A stretch of DNA of 64,000 nucleotides, taken from positions 558,001-622,000 of the forward strand of contig NZ_VKKY01000002.1 of the NCBI RefSeq assembly GCF_008271695.1, read 5' to 3'. A program made the translations under genes and the position numbers. A model generated the notes under the pieces. It did not search any database. It had not been told where the DNA came from and saw only the letters and a program-made list of their open reading frames with translations. This stretch comes from Rufibacter hautae (GTDB lineage: Bacteria; Bacteroidota; Bacteroidia; Cytophagales; Hymenobacteraceae). Position 1 is the stretch's first letter, and each line of letters opens with the position of its first letter. This document shows positions 25,738 through 34,445 of the stretch, piece by piece.

Positions 25738-27831
25738 ATGAAAACCAGTGTCTGGATAAGGTTCATTCTTGCTACATTCTTGCTGCAATGGCTGGCCTTA
25801 TCGGCTTTTTCGCAGGGAGCCCTGAGTTATGTAGATCTGGTGAACCGCCTGCATGATTTGGAGTATCTGGCAACTCCTCCCCATAAAGACGAGAAATCGG
25901 GTAGTTTTTCCAGTTATGACCGAAGATCAAGGTATGATGCTGTCACCAACACCTATGAAGCCTGGGGGGCTAACGGCGATGGCTCAGGGTATATCAGAAA
26001 AGAAGGCAAGGACATAGTGGTGTTTGAGCAGGAAGGACCTGGGGTAATCTGGCGTTTTTGGAGCGCTTTGGCAAAAGAAGGCCATATCAAAATCTATATT
26101 GATAACCAGCCCGTACCCGTGGTGGACAAACCCTTCCGTGATCTTTTTGAAACTGTAGGGAATGAGGTTCCGCCTATGAACTACCCCAACCTTGTTATGA
26201 CCTTGTCCAGGGGTAGAAATCATTACTTGCCTATTTCTTACAGTAAGCACTGCAAAATAGTGCTGTCAGAAAATTGGGGTGCCTATTATCATATAACTTA
26301 TACATCTTTGCCTAAATCCACTACGATTCCCTCTTTTACAGGTACTTACACCAAGCAGGAGAACTTCGCCTTAGCACAGACAGACAGAACCTTAGGGTCG
26401 CGGGGGTATGAACGAAAACATTATGACAAGGAAGTAGTAGAGACCCGCCAGGTAAAGGCCACTCCCAACGCTGAAGTGCTCTTGAGGGAGGTGCAGGGAA
26501 ATAAAGCGATATCCTATTTTAAGGTCAATTTTGATAATTTCCTCACAAAACAGGAAAAACAAAGTTTAATCAAAAACCTGTGGCTTAGCATCACCTGGGA
26601 CAATGACAAGACGCCCTCCGTGTTAACTCCCTTAGGAGTTTTCTTTGGCACAGCACCAGAAGTATATTCTTATCGGTCCCTTCCGGTGGGCGTCATCAAT
26701 ACTTCTTTCTATTCCAACTGGTGGATGCCTTTTTCAAAATCCGCCAAGATCAAATTGATTAACAAAGGTAGTGTGCCTTATGATATAGGCTTCACCTTAG
26801 TCACGGTACCACTATCAGAATCCGCGGATAGCTTGATGCGCTTCCACGCAATCTGGCACCAGGGCCTGAACAGACAGGAACAGATCAGCACAATAAAACC
26901 GCAGGACGTTTTACTGGCAGATTTTGAAAAAGGCAACTATTCTGGCTGGGAAGTGTCTGGAAACGCCTTCGGGAAGAATCCTGTCAAAGGCACGCTGCCT
27001 AACCAAAGCCCGGTAAGTGATTTCAAAGGCTCTTACCTGGTGAACTCCTACCTGAATGGGGACTCTTCTATCGGCACCCTGACCTCCAGGAAATTCTCCA
27101 TTAACAAACGATACATTAATTTCCTGATCGGCGGAGGCAGCCATTTGAATAAGACGGGCCTGCAATTGCTAGTGGATGGGAAGGTGGTACGCACCGCTAC
27201 CGGAATGGAGTCAGAGCAGCTCTTTCCTGTCTCTTGGGATGTAGCGGAGTTCAAAGGGAAACAAGCCGTGCTTAAAATCATGGATCTTGAAACAGGAGGG
27301 TACGGGCATATCCTAGTAGATCAAATTACCTTAAGTGACCAGAACATCGCCCGCACCGATGGCCGCGCATTGGATTGGACTTTTCTGGATGTAAAAGGAA
27401 AAGGTCGGTTCTGCGGATTGACCTTGCATGTAGAGAACACTTGGGAAGAACCCAGGCAGGAAAGCGAAACCTGGTGGTACGGAAAATGGGATAAGAAAAC
27501 CATTGACTGGTGGTGGGGCGAAGGGGATGAGAAATTTTTTGTGGACGGGGAAAAGTTTCCTTCCACCTACGGGACCGGGAGCGAGGATTACATTGGATAT
27601 GCCTGGTCTGCAGAACCGCCGTTCCCCGTATTTGACAGCCCTTTTGCCAGCCAACCATTTACCGCCCTTACCGGAAACGGCCACACCATTGTGAACCGGT
27701 TCCACATAGCCGATAACGTTCCTTTCCAGAACTCCTTTGAAGGAAATCTGGAGAAGTATAAACTGAATAACTGGGGCAAAAACAATCGCTGCCTATTTGA
27801 TGCGGTGGTGTACTGGTACCAGATGCCCTGA
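25738..27831 (+). CDS. GH172 (DUF2961) enzyme with inserted fructanase-type beta-sandwich
   Basis: Secreted protein, 697 residues from ATG 25738, chosen because the signal peptide MKTSVWIRFILATFLLQWLA begins there. DUF2961 defines family GH172, whose known members act on alpha-fructofuranosides (difructose dianhydride I synthase/hydrolase) or D-arabinofuranosides. The first part (about 30-390) has SSYDRRSRYD, GPGVIWRFWSA and YPNLVMTLSRG; the last part (about 540-697) has the family signature YGTGSEDYIGYAW (Glu616). Between them, about 393-535, sits a module reading ADFEKGNYSGWEVSGNAFGK, FLIGGG, LLVDGKVVRTATG and GYGHILVDQI. That pattern is the beta-sandwich found in SacC-type levanases of GH32. 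A GH172 split by this module, within a fructan operon, ties it to fructan breakdown. Confidence 0.85.
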   Translation: MKTSVWIRFILATFLLQWLALSAFSQGALSYVDLVNRLHDLEYLATPPHKDEKSGSFSSYDRRSRYDAVTNTYEAWGANGDGSGYIRKEGKDIVVFEQEGPGVIWRFWSALAKEGHIKIYIDNQPVPVVDKPFRDLFETVGNEVPPMNYPNLVMTLSRGRNHYLPISYSKHCKIVLSENWGAYYHITYTSLPKSTTIPSFTGTYTKQENFALAQTDRTLGSRGYERKHYDKEVVETRQVKATPNAEVLLREVQGNKAISYFKVNFDNFLTKQEKQSLIKNLWLSITWDNDKTPSVLTPLGVFFGTAPEVYSYRSLPVGVINTSFYSNWWMPFSKSAKIKLINKGSVPYDIGFTLVTVPLSESADSLMRFHAIWHQGLNRQEQISTIKPQDVLLADFEKGNYSGWEVSGNAFGKNPVKGTLPNQSPVSDFKGSYLVNSYLNGDSSIGTLTSRKFSINKRYINFLIGGGSHLNKTGLQLLVDGKVVRTATGMESEQLFPVSWDVAEFKGKQAVLKIMDLETGGYGHILVDQITLSDQNIARTDGRALDWTFLDVKGKGRFCGLTLHVENTWEEPRQESETWWYGKWDKKTIDWWWGEGDEKFFVDGEKFPSTYGTGSEDYIGYAWSAEPPFPVFDSPFASQPFTALTGNGHTIVNRFHIADNVPFQNSFEGNLEKYKLNNWGKNNRCLFDAVVYWYQMP

Positions 27832-27935
27832 GAAAAAAGATGTATGACAAGTTCACAGCATCGGTTTTAAAGGCCGGTTTTGCCAAAACAGATCAAAAAC
27901 ACGCAATCAACAATAAACTAAACAAACCAAATGAT

Positions 27936-29552
27936 ATGAATCGCAAGCCCGCCTTTTACCTTTTAAGTGCGCTCCTCCTGGCCGGAGGAGCGAGTTGTAA
28001 CCTCGGCAAGGAAGCAGAAACCAGAACAACCCAGGCGCAAGTTAATAAGGTGACGACCGAACAGCACCGGCCGCAGTTTCATTTCACGCCTCCTTCCAAA
28101 TGGATGAACGATCCCAACGGCATGGTGTACCACAAAGGCGAATACCACCTGTTCTACCAGCACCACCCCGGCAGCACTACCTGGGGACCTATGCATTGGG
28201 GCCACGCCGTGAGCAAGGACATGGTAAATTGGGAGCACCTGCCCATCGCGCTCTACCCCGATGAACTGGGCACCATTTTTTCGGGCAGCGCCGTGGTGGA
28301 CGTGAACAATACTTCTGGTTTAGGCACTAAGGAGAACCCGGCTATGGTGGCCATTTACACGTACCACAGCGAGAAACTGGAGAAGGCTGGCAGAAATGAT
28401 TTCCAAACCCAAGGCATGGCTTACAGCCTGGACAACGGCCGCACTTGGAAGAAATACGAGCAGAACCCCGTGGTCAAGAACCCCGGCATCCGCGATTTTC
28501 GGGACCCGAAAGTCTCTTGGAACGAGAAAGCTGGCCAGTGGGTCATGACCCTGGCGGTTTTGGACCACATTGAATTTTACGGCTCTAAAAACCTGAAGGA
28601 TTGGACCAAATTGAGCGAGTTCGGGAAGACGGCGGCGGCGCACGGCGGGGTGTGGGAGTGCCCGGATTTGTTTCCGCTTACGGTGAACGGTCAGCTGAAA
28701 TATGTGTTGCTCGTGAGCCTGAACCCGGGCGGACCCAACAAAGGCTCGGCTACCCAATACTTCATCGGGGACTTTGACGGCAAGACCTTCAAAAGCGACA
28801 ATCCGCTGGAAACCACATTCTGGCTGGATTACGGTACTGATAACTACGCCGGGGTTACCTGGGACAACGTACCTAAATCTGATGGCCGACGCCTGTTCCT
28901 GGGTTGGATGAGCAACTGGCTGTACGCGAACGAGGTGCCCACCGCTTCCTGGCGCAGCGCCACCACGGTACCCCGTGAACTCACCCTTCGGCAGACGAGC
29001 GAAGGCGTGAGATTGTTCAGTGCCCCGGTGAAAGAACTGCAGAAACTACGCGCCGGCACTACGTTTGTCAAAGCACAGGAAGTGAGCGGCACCCTGGACC
29101 TAAGCAATCGCTATAACCTGAATTCTCCTTTGCTGGAACTTGACCTGAATTTGGATGTAGCCCAAGCGCAGAACGTGGTCCTCCGGTTCTCCAACAACAA
29201 AGGCGAACACCTGGAGGTAGGCTACAACCCGGCGCAAAAAGAACTGTTCATTGATCGCACAAAGGCGGGCAAAACCGATTTCAAAGACACGTTCCCGGGC
29301 CGGCACACCGCGCCTTTGACGCTGGAGAACGGCAAATTGCGACTGCACCTGCTGCTGGATGTGGCTTCCATAGAGGTGTTCGCGAACGAGGGGAAAACCG
29401 TCATGACCGATATCTTCTTCCCCAACGAGGACTTCACCAAAGTGGAACTGGTGTCTACCGGAACCACCCGGTTACTAGATAGCAAGGTCTACAAACTCAA
29501 GCCCGCGAGCGGGAGCGAAACAGCCTCCACCAAGGTTTCTGACATCCGCTAA
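27936..29552 (+). CDS. GH32 exo-fructanase (levanase/inulinase/invertase type)
   Basis: 538-residue GH32 protein from ATG 27936, where a signal peptide ending LLLAGGASC begins; this suggests a lipoprotein although the lipobox is not ideal. The catalytic sites are canonical: WMNDPNGMVYHKG (Asp59), DFRDPKVSW (Asp190) and VWECPDLF (Glu241). Other family blocks: LFYQHHPGSTTWGPMHWGHA, IFSGSAVVD, FLGWMSNW, TTVPRELTL and the C-terminal sandwich with DVASIEVFANEG. It is expected to release fructose from beta-fructans or sucrose in the periplasm or at the surface. Last gene of the fructan operon, followed by a strong terminator. Confidence 0.94.
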   Translation: MNRKPAFYLLSALLLAGGASCNLGKEAETRTTQAQVNKVTTEQHRPQFHFTPPSKWMNDPNGMVYHKGEYHLFYQHHPGSTTWGPMHWGHAVSKDMVNWEHLPIALYPDELGTIFSGSAVVDVNNTSGLGTKENPAMVAIYTYHSEKLEKAGRNDFQTQGMAYSLDNGRTWKKYEQNPVVKNPGIRDFRDPKVSWNEKAGQWVMTLAVLDHIEFYGSKNLKDWTKLSEFGKTAAAHGGVWECPDLFPLTVNGQLKYVLLVSLNPGGPNKGSATQYFIGDFDGKTFKSDNPLETTFWLDYGTDNYAGVTWDNVPKSDGRRLFLGWMSNWLYANEVPTASWRSATTVPRELTLRQTSEGVRLFSAPVKELQKLRAGTTFVKAQEVSGTLDLSNRYNLNSPLLELDLNLDVAQAQNVVLRFSNNKGEHLEVGYNPAQKELFIDRTKAGKTDFKDTFPGRHTAPLTLENGKLRLHLLLDVASIEVFANEGKTVMTDIFFPNEDFTKVELVSTGTTRLLDSKVYKLKPASGSETASTKVSDIR

Positions 29553-29572
29553 GCACCTACTTGGTAAATAAT

Positions 29573-29613
29573 AGCCCCATCCAAAGCGCAAACTTTGGGT
29601 GGGGCTTTTTTTA
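29573..29613 (+). terminator. terminator of the fructan operon
   Basis: The stem AGCCCCATCCAAAG (29573-29586) pairs with CTTTGGGTGGGGCT (29593-29606, one G-U pair) and is followed by a run of seven T. It lies 20 bases after the last GH32 stop. Confidence 0.9.
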
Positions 29614-29702
29614 TTATACAAGACCAAATACGCAAGCTAAGCCTTTTGAATGGAAGAGCCGTAGCAGTAGAAACAAGTTAAGGCGCAGGGTGCCTGAAGT
29701 GG

Positions 29703-29735
29703 TTTAAGGCTGTTTTTGCAAAAAGGCCGCAGAAA
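29703..29735 (+). repeat. hairpin-core copy with decayed base
   Basis: TTTAAGGCTGTTTTT, then GC, then AAAAAGGCC and GCAGAAA. It fits the apex consensus of the intergenic hairpin family, but without a paired basal stem. Confidence 0.45.
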
Positions 29736-29851
29736 CAAACTGCCTTTGCGTTTCCCTTGAATTGAAGGCAGACCTTGTAAAAGATAACGCTCCCTTGCGT
29801 AAGTTTGCCTAAGGAGCCGTAAAGCGCTCTTATCCCTTTTACCGCCGATGT

Positions 29852-32440
29852 ATGAAAAACAGATATAAAACGCTGACCCTGGCAACGCTCCTGTCCTGCA
29901 GCCTGCTTGGGCCCGCTTCGGTTACCGCCCAGACCAAAACTGATAAAGGAACCGACCTGGTGTATGTAGACAAGCAGGGAATTCTCCGCTGGAAAAAGAA
30001 CAACCAGGAGGCCACCTTTTTCGGGGTGAATTACACGGTGCCGTTCGCGTACGGGTACCGCTCCGTGAAGGCCAGAAACGTTTCTCCCGAGCAAGCCATT
30101 GACCAGGATGTGTATCACCTGGCCCGCTTGGGTCTAGACGCCTTCAGGGTACACGTGTGGGATACCGAGATTACCGATACCTTGGGCAACCTGCAGAACA
30201 ATGAGCACCTGCGTCTCTTTGATTACCTGGTGTTTAAGCTGAAAGAGCGCAACATCAGAATCATGCTCACGCCCATCGCTTTTTGGGGCAACGGCTACCC
30301 CGAGAAAGATGAGAACACGCCCGGCTTCTCCCGCCTGTACGGCAAGCAGAAAGCCCTGGTGAACGAGCATGCCTTCAAGGCGCAGGAGAACTACCTGAAA
30401 CAGTTCCTGAACCACGTGAACCCCTACACCAAGCAGACGTACGGCGCAGACCCCAACATCATCGGGGCCGAGGTGAACAATGAGCCGCACCACTCCAGCC
30501 CCAAAGCCCGAACCACCGAGTACGTGAACCGCATGACGGCCGCTATCCGGGCCACGGGCTGGAACAAGCCGGTGTTTTACAACATCAGCGAATCGCCCAC
30601 TTATGCAGACGCAGTGGCCAAGGCCCAGGTGGACGGCTTCAGCTTTCAGTGGTACCCCACCGGCTTGGTGGCTAACCGCACCTTGCAGGGCAATTACCTG
30701 CCCAACGTAGACCGCTACCACATCCCGTTTGACACCATCCCCGAGTTCAAGAACAAGGCCCTGATGGTTTATGAGTTCGATGCCGGCGACGTGTTGGGCT
30801 CTTACATGTACCCGGCCATGGCGCGGAGTTTCCGGGGTGCCGGGTTCCAGTGGGCGACCCAGTTCGCCTATGATCCGTTGGCCACCGCCTACGGCAATAC
30901 CGAGTACCAGACGCATTACCTGAACCTGGCCTACACGCCTTCTAAAGCCATCAGTTTGATGATTGCGTCCAAGGTGTTTCACCAGGTGCCCTTGCGCAAG
31001 AACTACGGCTCTTACCCCGCCGACAGCGTTTTTGATGCCTTTCGGGTGAGTTACAAAGAGTCCTTGAGCGAGATGAATACCCCGCAGGCGTTCCTGTATT
31101 CCAACACCACGCGCACCAAACCCGTGAATGCCGCCAAACTGACGCAGGTGGCCGGCGTAGGAAGCTCACCGGTGGTGCAGTACAGCGGCTCCGGCGCGTA
31201 TTTCCTGGACAAACTGGAAAAGGGCGTTTGGCGCCTGGAGGTAATGCCCGATGCCCTCCACATCCGCGACCCCTTCGCAAAAGCCTCGCCTAACAAAGAG
31301 GTGACGCGCATCCAGTGGCAAAACCAGTCTATGCAAATTACACTGCCGGAACTGGGCGAGACTTTCACCATTACCGCCGTGAACGAAGGAAACTCGTACA
31401 GCGCCACGGCCAAAGATGCTAGTTTTCAGGTGCAGCCCGGCGCCTATTTATTGACCAAAAAAGCAAAAAGCGGCGTAAAACGGGAAGCTGCCTTTGGGAA
31501 CCTGTTGGTGAAGGAATTTGTGGCGCCGCAGCCGTTTGACACCAAGCTTTTTGTTAGCCATCAGCCTTTGAAGGAGGTATCGGCGGGCAGATCTTTCCCC
31601 ATCACTGCGCAGGTGGTGGGCATATCACCCAACGCCAAAGTACAGGTGCAGCTCAACAACCAGGCCGCCGGATACAAAACCGTCCCGATGGAGAAATCAG
31701 GCGCGAACCAGTATAAGGCCGAGGTACCGGTAGAGTTGCTTTCTCCGGGTTTGGTCAATTACCGCATCATGGTACAAGACGGAAATCAGCACGTGACCTA
31801 CCCGGGCGAATATGAGGGGGATCCCTGGGCCTGGGACTATTACCAGAACGAGGCTTACCAGACCTTTGTAGCCGCCGAGAACGGGGCGCTGTCGCTGTTC
31901 AACGCCACCACCGACCGGTCCATCTTCGTTTTCCCCAACCTCTGGAAAGCCGATGAGCGCCAACTGATCGCCGCCTCTGAGCCTGGGCAACTGATCCTGA
32001 AATTGTCTGCCAAGGACCTTCCGACAGAGAAGACCTTTGGCTTCCAGCAATTCATCGGGGACAAACTGAAGGGGAGGGAAACCGAGCTGGCAGACTTTAA
32101 GAAACTGGTCATCAGGATCAGAAGTGGCAACGCAACGCCGGCGCCCGTGAAAGTGAGCTTGATCACCGCCAATGCTTCGGCGTTTGCAACTACGGTCAAC
32201 GTGGGCAATACTTTCAAGGACATCGAGATTCCGCTGAACGCATTGAAACCGGCTGCCATGATTCTGCTGCCGCGGCCTTACCCGGGTTTCCAGCCGTTCT
32301 CGTTCCAATCGGCCAAACCAGAGGCTTTCAGCCTTCAGCAGGCGGAGAAACTGGAGATTTCTCTGAGCCAGGACGCGAAAGCCGCAGCCGGTCAGGTCAG
32401 CAGTTTTGAGGTAGAGGCAGTGTGGTTGGAGAAGAAGTAG
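29852..32440 (+). CDS. secreted clan-A glycoside hydrolase-like protein
   Basis: 862-residue exported protein; signal peptide about 1-26 (LLGPASVTAQ). Residues about 30-400 form a GH5/GH2-like (beta/alpha)8 barrel. The acid/base candidate is Glu in IIGAEVNNEPHHS at the end of strand 4, and the nucleophile candidate is Glu in ALMVYEFDAGDV after strand 7, with FSFQWYPTG between them. The rest (about 450-862) is made of beta-sandwich domains with no recognised function. I cannot name the CAZy family. Similar proteins in this group are often annotated only as secreted proteins. It lies after the fructan terminator, so it is probably a separate transcription unit. Confidence 0.7.
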   Translation: MKNRYKTLTLATLLSCSLLGPASVTAQTKTDKGTDLVYVDKQGILRWKKNNQEATFFGVNYTVPFAYGYRSVKARNVSPEQAIDQDVYHLARLGLDAFRVHVWDTEITDTLGNLQNNEHLRLFDYLVFKLKERNIRIMLTPIAFWGNGYPEKDENTPGFSRLYGKQKALVNEHAFKAQENYLKQFLNHVNPYTKQTYGADPNIIGAEVNNEPHHSSPKARTTEYVNRMTAAIRATGWNKPVFYNISESPTYADAVAKAQVDGFSFQWYPTGLVANRTLQGNYLPNVDRYHIPFDTIPEFKNKALMVYEFDAGDVLGSYMYPAMARSFRGAGFQWATQFAYDPLATAYGNTEYQTHYLNLAYTPSKAISLMIASKVFHQVPLRKNYGSYPADSVFDAFRVSYKESLSEMNTPQAFLYSNTTRTKPVNAAKLTQVAGVGSSPVVQYSGSGAYFLDKLEKGVWRLEVMPDALHIRDPFAKASPNKEVTRIQWQNQSMQITLPELGETFTITAVNEGNSYSATAKDASFQVQPGAYLLTKKAKSGVKREAAFGNLLVKEFVAPQPFDTKLFVSHQPLKEVSAGRSFPITAQVVGISPNAKVQVQLNNQAAGYKTVPMEKSGANQYKAEVPVELLSPGLVNYRIMVQDGNQHVTYPGEYEGDPWAWDYYQNEAYQTFVAAENGALSLFNATTDRSIFVFPNLWKADERQLIAASEPGQLILKLSAKDLPTEKTFGFQQFIGDKLKGRETELADFKKLVIRIRSGNATPAPVKVSLITANASAFATTVNVGNTFKDIEIPLNALKPAAMILLPRPYPGFQPFSFQSAKPEAFSLQQAEKLEISLSQDAKAAAGQVSSFEVEAVWLEKK

Positions 32441-32473
32441 GCTCCGGAATTTAATTCAAACCAGATTATAGGC

Positions 32474-32525
32474 GCGCTTCTGATTTCGGCTTACTTTTAC
32501 CAAAGTAGCTTGAAATCAGAAGCGC
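32474..32525. terminator. long hairpin between clan-A glycosidase and M1 peptidase
   Basis: Perfect 14-bp arms GCGCTTCTGATTTC (32474-32487) and GAAATCAGAAGCGC (32512-32525), with a second inner pairing ACTTT/AAAGT. TTTTC follows on the plus strand. It starts 33 bases after the upstream stop. Confidence 0.75.
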
Positions 32526-32576
32526 TTTTCTGTGCGCCTGATCAGGCTTAACCCTCACTTTGAAAGCGAACGAACC

Positions 32577-34232
32577 ATGCACCATCGGCTTCCCTTGATT
32601 ACCGCGGTGGCCTGCTTCCTGGGACTTCTGAGTCCGCAGGATACCCAGGCCCAAACTACCCCCACCTTCACCCGGCAAGACACCTTGCGCGGCTCCATCA
32701 CCCCGGAGCGGGCCTGGTGGGATTTGGTTCATTATGACCTGCGCATGAACGTGAATCCGCAGGACAGCACCCTAAAAGGCGTGAACCTGGTGCGCTACAA
32801 AGTGCTGAAGGCGCAGCAAACCATGCAGATAGATTTGCAGCCGCCCATGCGCATTGAACAGGTGGTGCAGAACGGCCAGAAATTAGCGGTGAAACAAGAG
32901 GGCAACGCTTGGTTTATCCAGTTGGCGGCGAAGCAGGTGCCCGGTACTATGCAGACCGTGGAGGTTTCTTACAGCGGCAAACCCCAGGTGAGCACCAACC
33001 CGCCGTGGAGTGGGGGCGTGACCTGGAAGAAAGACGCGGCCGGCAAACCGTTCATCGCTACTTCCTGCCAGGGCGATGGCGCCAGCCTGTGGTGGCCCTG
33101 CAAAGACCACATGTACGATGAACCAGACAGCATGATGATCAGGGTAGCGGTGCCGCAGAACCTGATGGATGTCTCCAACGGGCGCCTCCGGAAGGTGGAC
33201 CAGAACCAGGACGGGACCAAGACTTTCCATTGGGCCGTGACCAACCCCATCAACAACTACGGCGTGAATGTGAACATCGCCGACTATGTGCACTTCTCAG
33301 AAACCTACGCCGGCGAGAAAGGCCAACTGGACTGCACCTACTATGTCTTGCGCGAAAACCTGGACAAAGCCAAAGCGCAGTTCAAGCAAGTGCCCCAAAT
33401 GCTGAAAGCCTTTGAGCATTGGTTCGGGCCGTACCCGTTCTATGAAGATGGCTTTAAACTAGTGGAAGTGCCGTATCTGGGCATGGAGCACCAAAGCTCG
33501 GTGACTTACGGGAACAAGTACCAGAACGGCTACCTGGGCCGCGACCTGAGCGGCACCGGCTGGGGCTTGAAGTTCGATTTCATCATTGTGCACGAAAGCG
33601 GCCATGAGTGGTTCGCGAACAACATCACCTACAAAGACATCGCGGATATGTGGATCCACGAGAGCTTCACCAATTACTCCGAGAACCTTTTTGTGGAGTA
33701 CTTCCACGGCAAGAAAGCGGGGAGTGAATACGTGATCGGTACCCGGAAGGGAATCAGGAATGACCGGCCCATCATCGGGAAATATGATGTGAATTTCGGC
33801 GGCTCCGGGGATATGTACCCCAAGGGTGGCAACATGCTGCACACCCTGCGGCAGGTGGTGAACGATGACGCTAAATGGCGGAACATCCTGCGCGGCCTCA
33901 ATAAGGAATTCTACCACCAAACTGTGACCACCCAGCAGATAGAAAATTACCTGAGCAAGCAAACCGGCAAAGACCTGAAAGCCTTTTTCAACCAGTACCT
34001 GCGTGATGTGCGCATCCCTGAACTGGAGTACCGGATGGAAGGGAGCACCCTGGCTTACCGCTGGAACAATGCCGTGCCGGGTTTCAACCTGCCCCTGAAA
34101 GTGACGGTAGCCGGAAAAGAAACCTGGCTGCAGCCCGTGGCTTCTACCTGGAAAAAAACGAAGCTCGCTGCCGGTGCCTCAGACATTACCGTGGACCCTA
34201 ATTTCTACGTGACCCAGAAAAAGGCACAGTAA
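32577..34232 (+). CDS. M1 family zinc metallopeptidase
   Basis: Exported aminopeptidase-like enzyme of the gluzincin M1 family, 551 residues from ATG 32577, where the signal peptide (about 1-25, ending DTQAQ) begins. An N-terminal beta-sandwich precedes the catalytic domain. The exopeptidase loop, GAMEN in classical members, is YLGMEHQSSV here. The zinc site is HESGHEW with His339, Glu340 and His343, completed by Glu362 in WIHESF, the correct 18-residue spacing. It lacks the long C-terminal helical domain of aminopeptidase N, as is usual for the short Bacteroidota members. It probably trims peptides in the periplasm or outside. Confidence 0.92.
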   Translation: MHHRLPLITAVACFLGLLSPQDTQAQTTPTFTRQDTLRGSITPERAWWDLVHYDLRMNVNPQDSTLKGVNLVRYKVLKAQQTMQIDLQPPMRIEQVVQNGQKLAVKQEGNAWFIQLAAKQVPGTMQTVEVSYSGKPQVSTNPPWSGGVTWKKDAAGKPFIATSCQGDGASLWWPCKDHMYDEPDSMMIRVAVPQNLMDVSNGRLRKVDQNQDGTKTFHWAVTNPINNYGVNVNIADYVHFSETYAGEKGQLDCTYYVLRENLDKAKAQFKQVPQMLKAFEHWFGPYPFYEDGFKLVEVPYLGMEHQSSVTYGNKYQNGYLGRDLSGTGWGLKFDFIIVHESGHEWFANNITYKDIADMWIHESFTNYSENLFVEYFHGKKAGSEYVIGTRKGIRNDRPIIGKYDVNFGGSGDMYPKGGNMLHTLRQVVNDDAKWRNILRGLNKEFYHQTVTTQQIENYLSKQTGKDLKAFFNQYLRDVRIPELEYRMEGSTLAYRWNNAVPGFNLPLKVTVAGKETWLQPVASTWKKTKLAAGASDITVDPNFYVTQKKAQ

Positions 34233-34280
34233 ACGCTCTCCGCTCGCTAGAGAGGAAGCTCACCTAAGAACCTATTCCCA

Positions 34281-34330
34281 AAGCCCCGCCTTAAGGCCGT
34301 TTTCATAAAATCGGCCTTAAGGCGGGGCTT
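34281..34330 (+). terminator. terminator hairpin of the M1 gene, conserved-apex family
   Basis: Perfect 19-bp arms AAGCCCCGCCTTAAGGCCG (34281-34299) and its complement (34312-34330), with loop TTTTCATAAAAT, followed by CCTTTG. The apex shares the family consensus. Confidence 0.85.
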
Positions 34331-34445
34331 CCTTTGTAAACAAGAGAAAGAAGCTGGGCAGGAAGTCAAAAGATTGAACATGAGGCTTTGTAACCCGTAC
34401 CTCTATGCAGCCTCATCACTCTATGAGCTTTTAACCTGATTTCTA

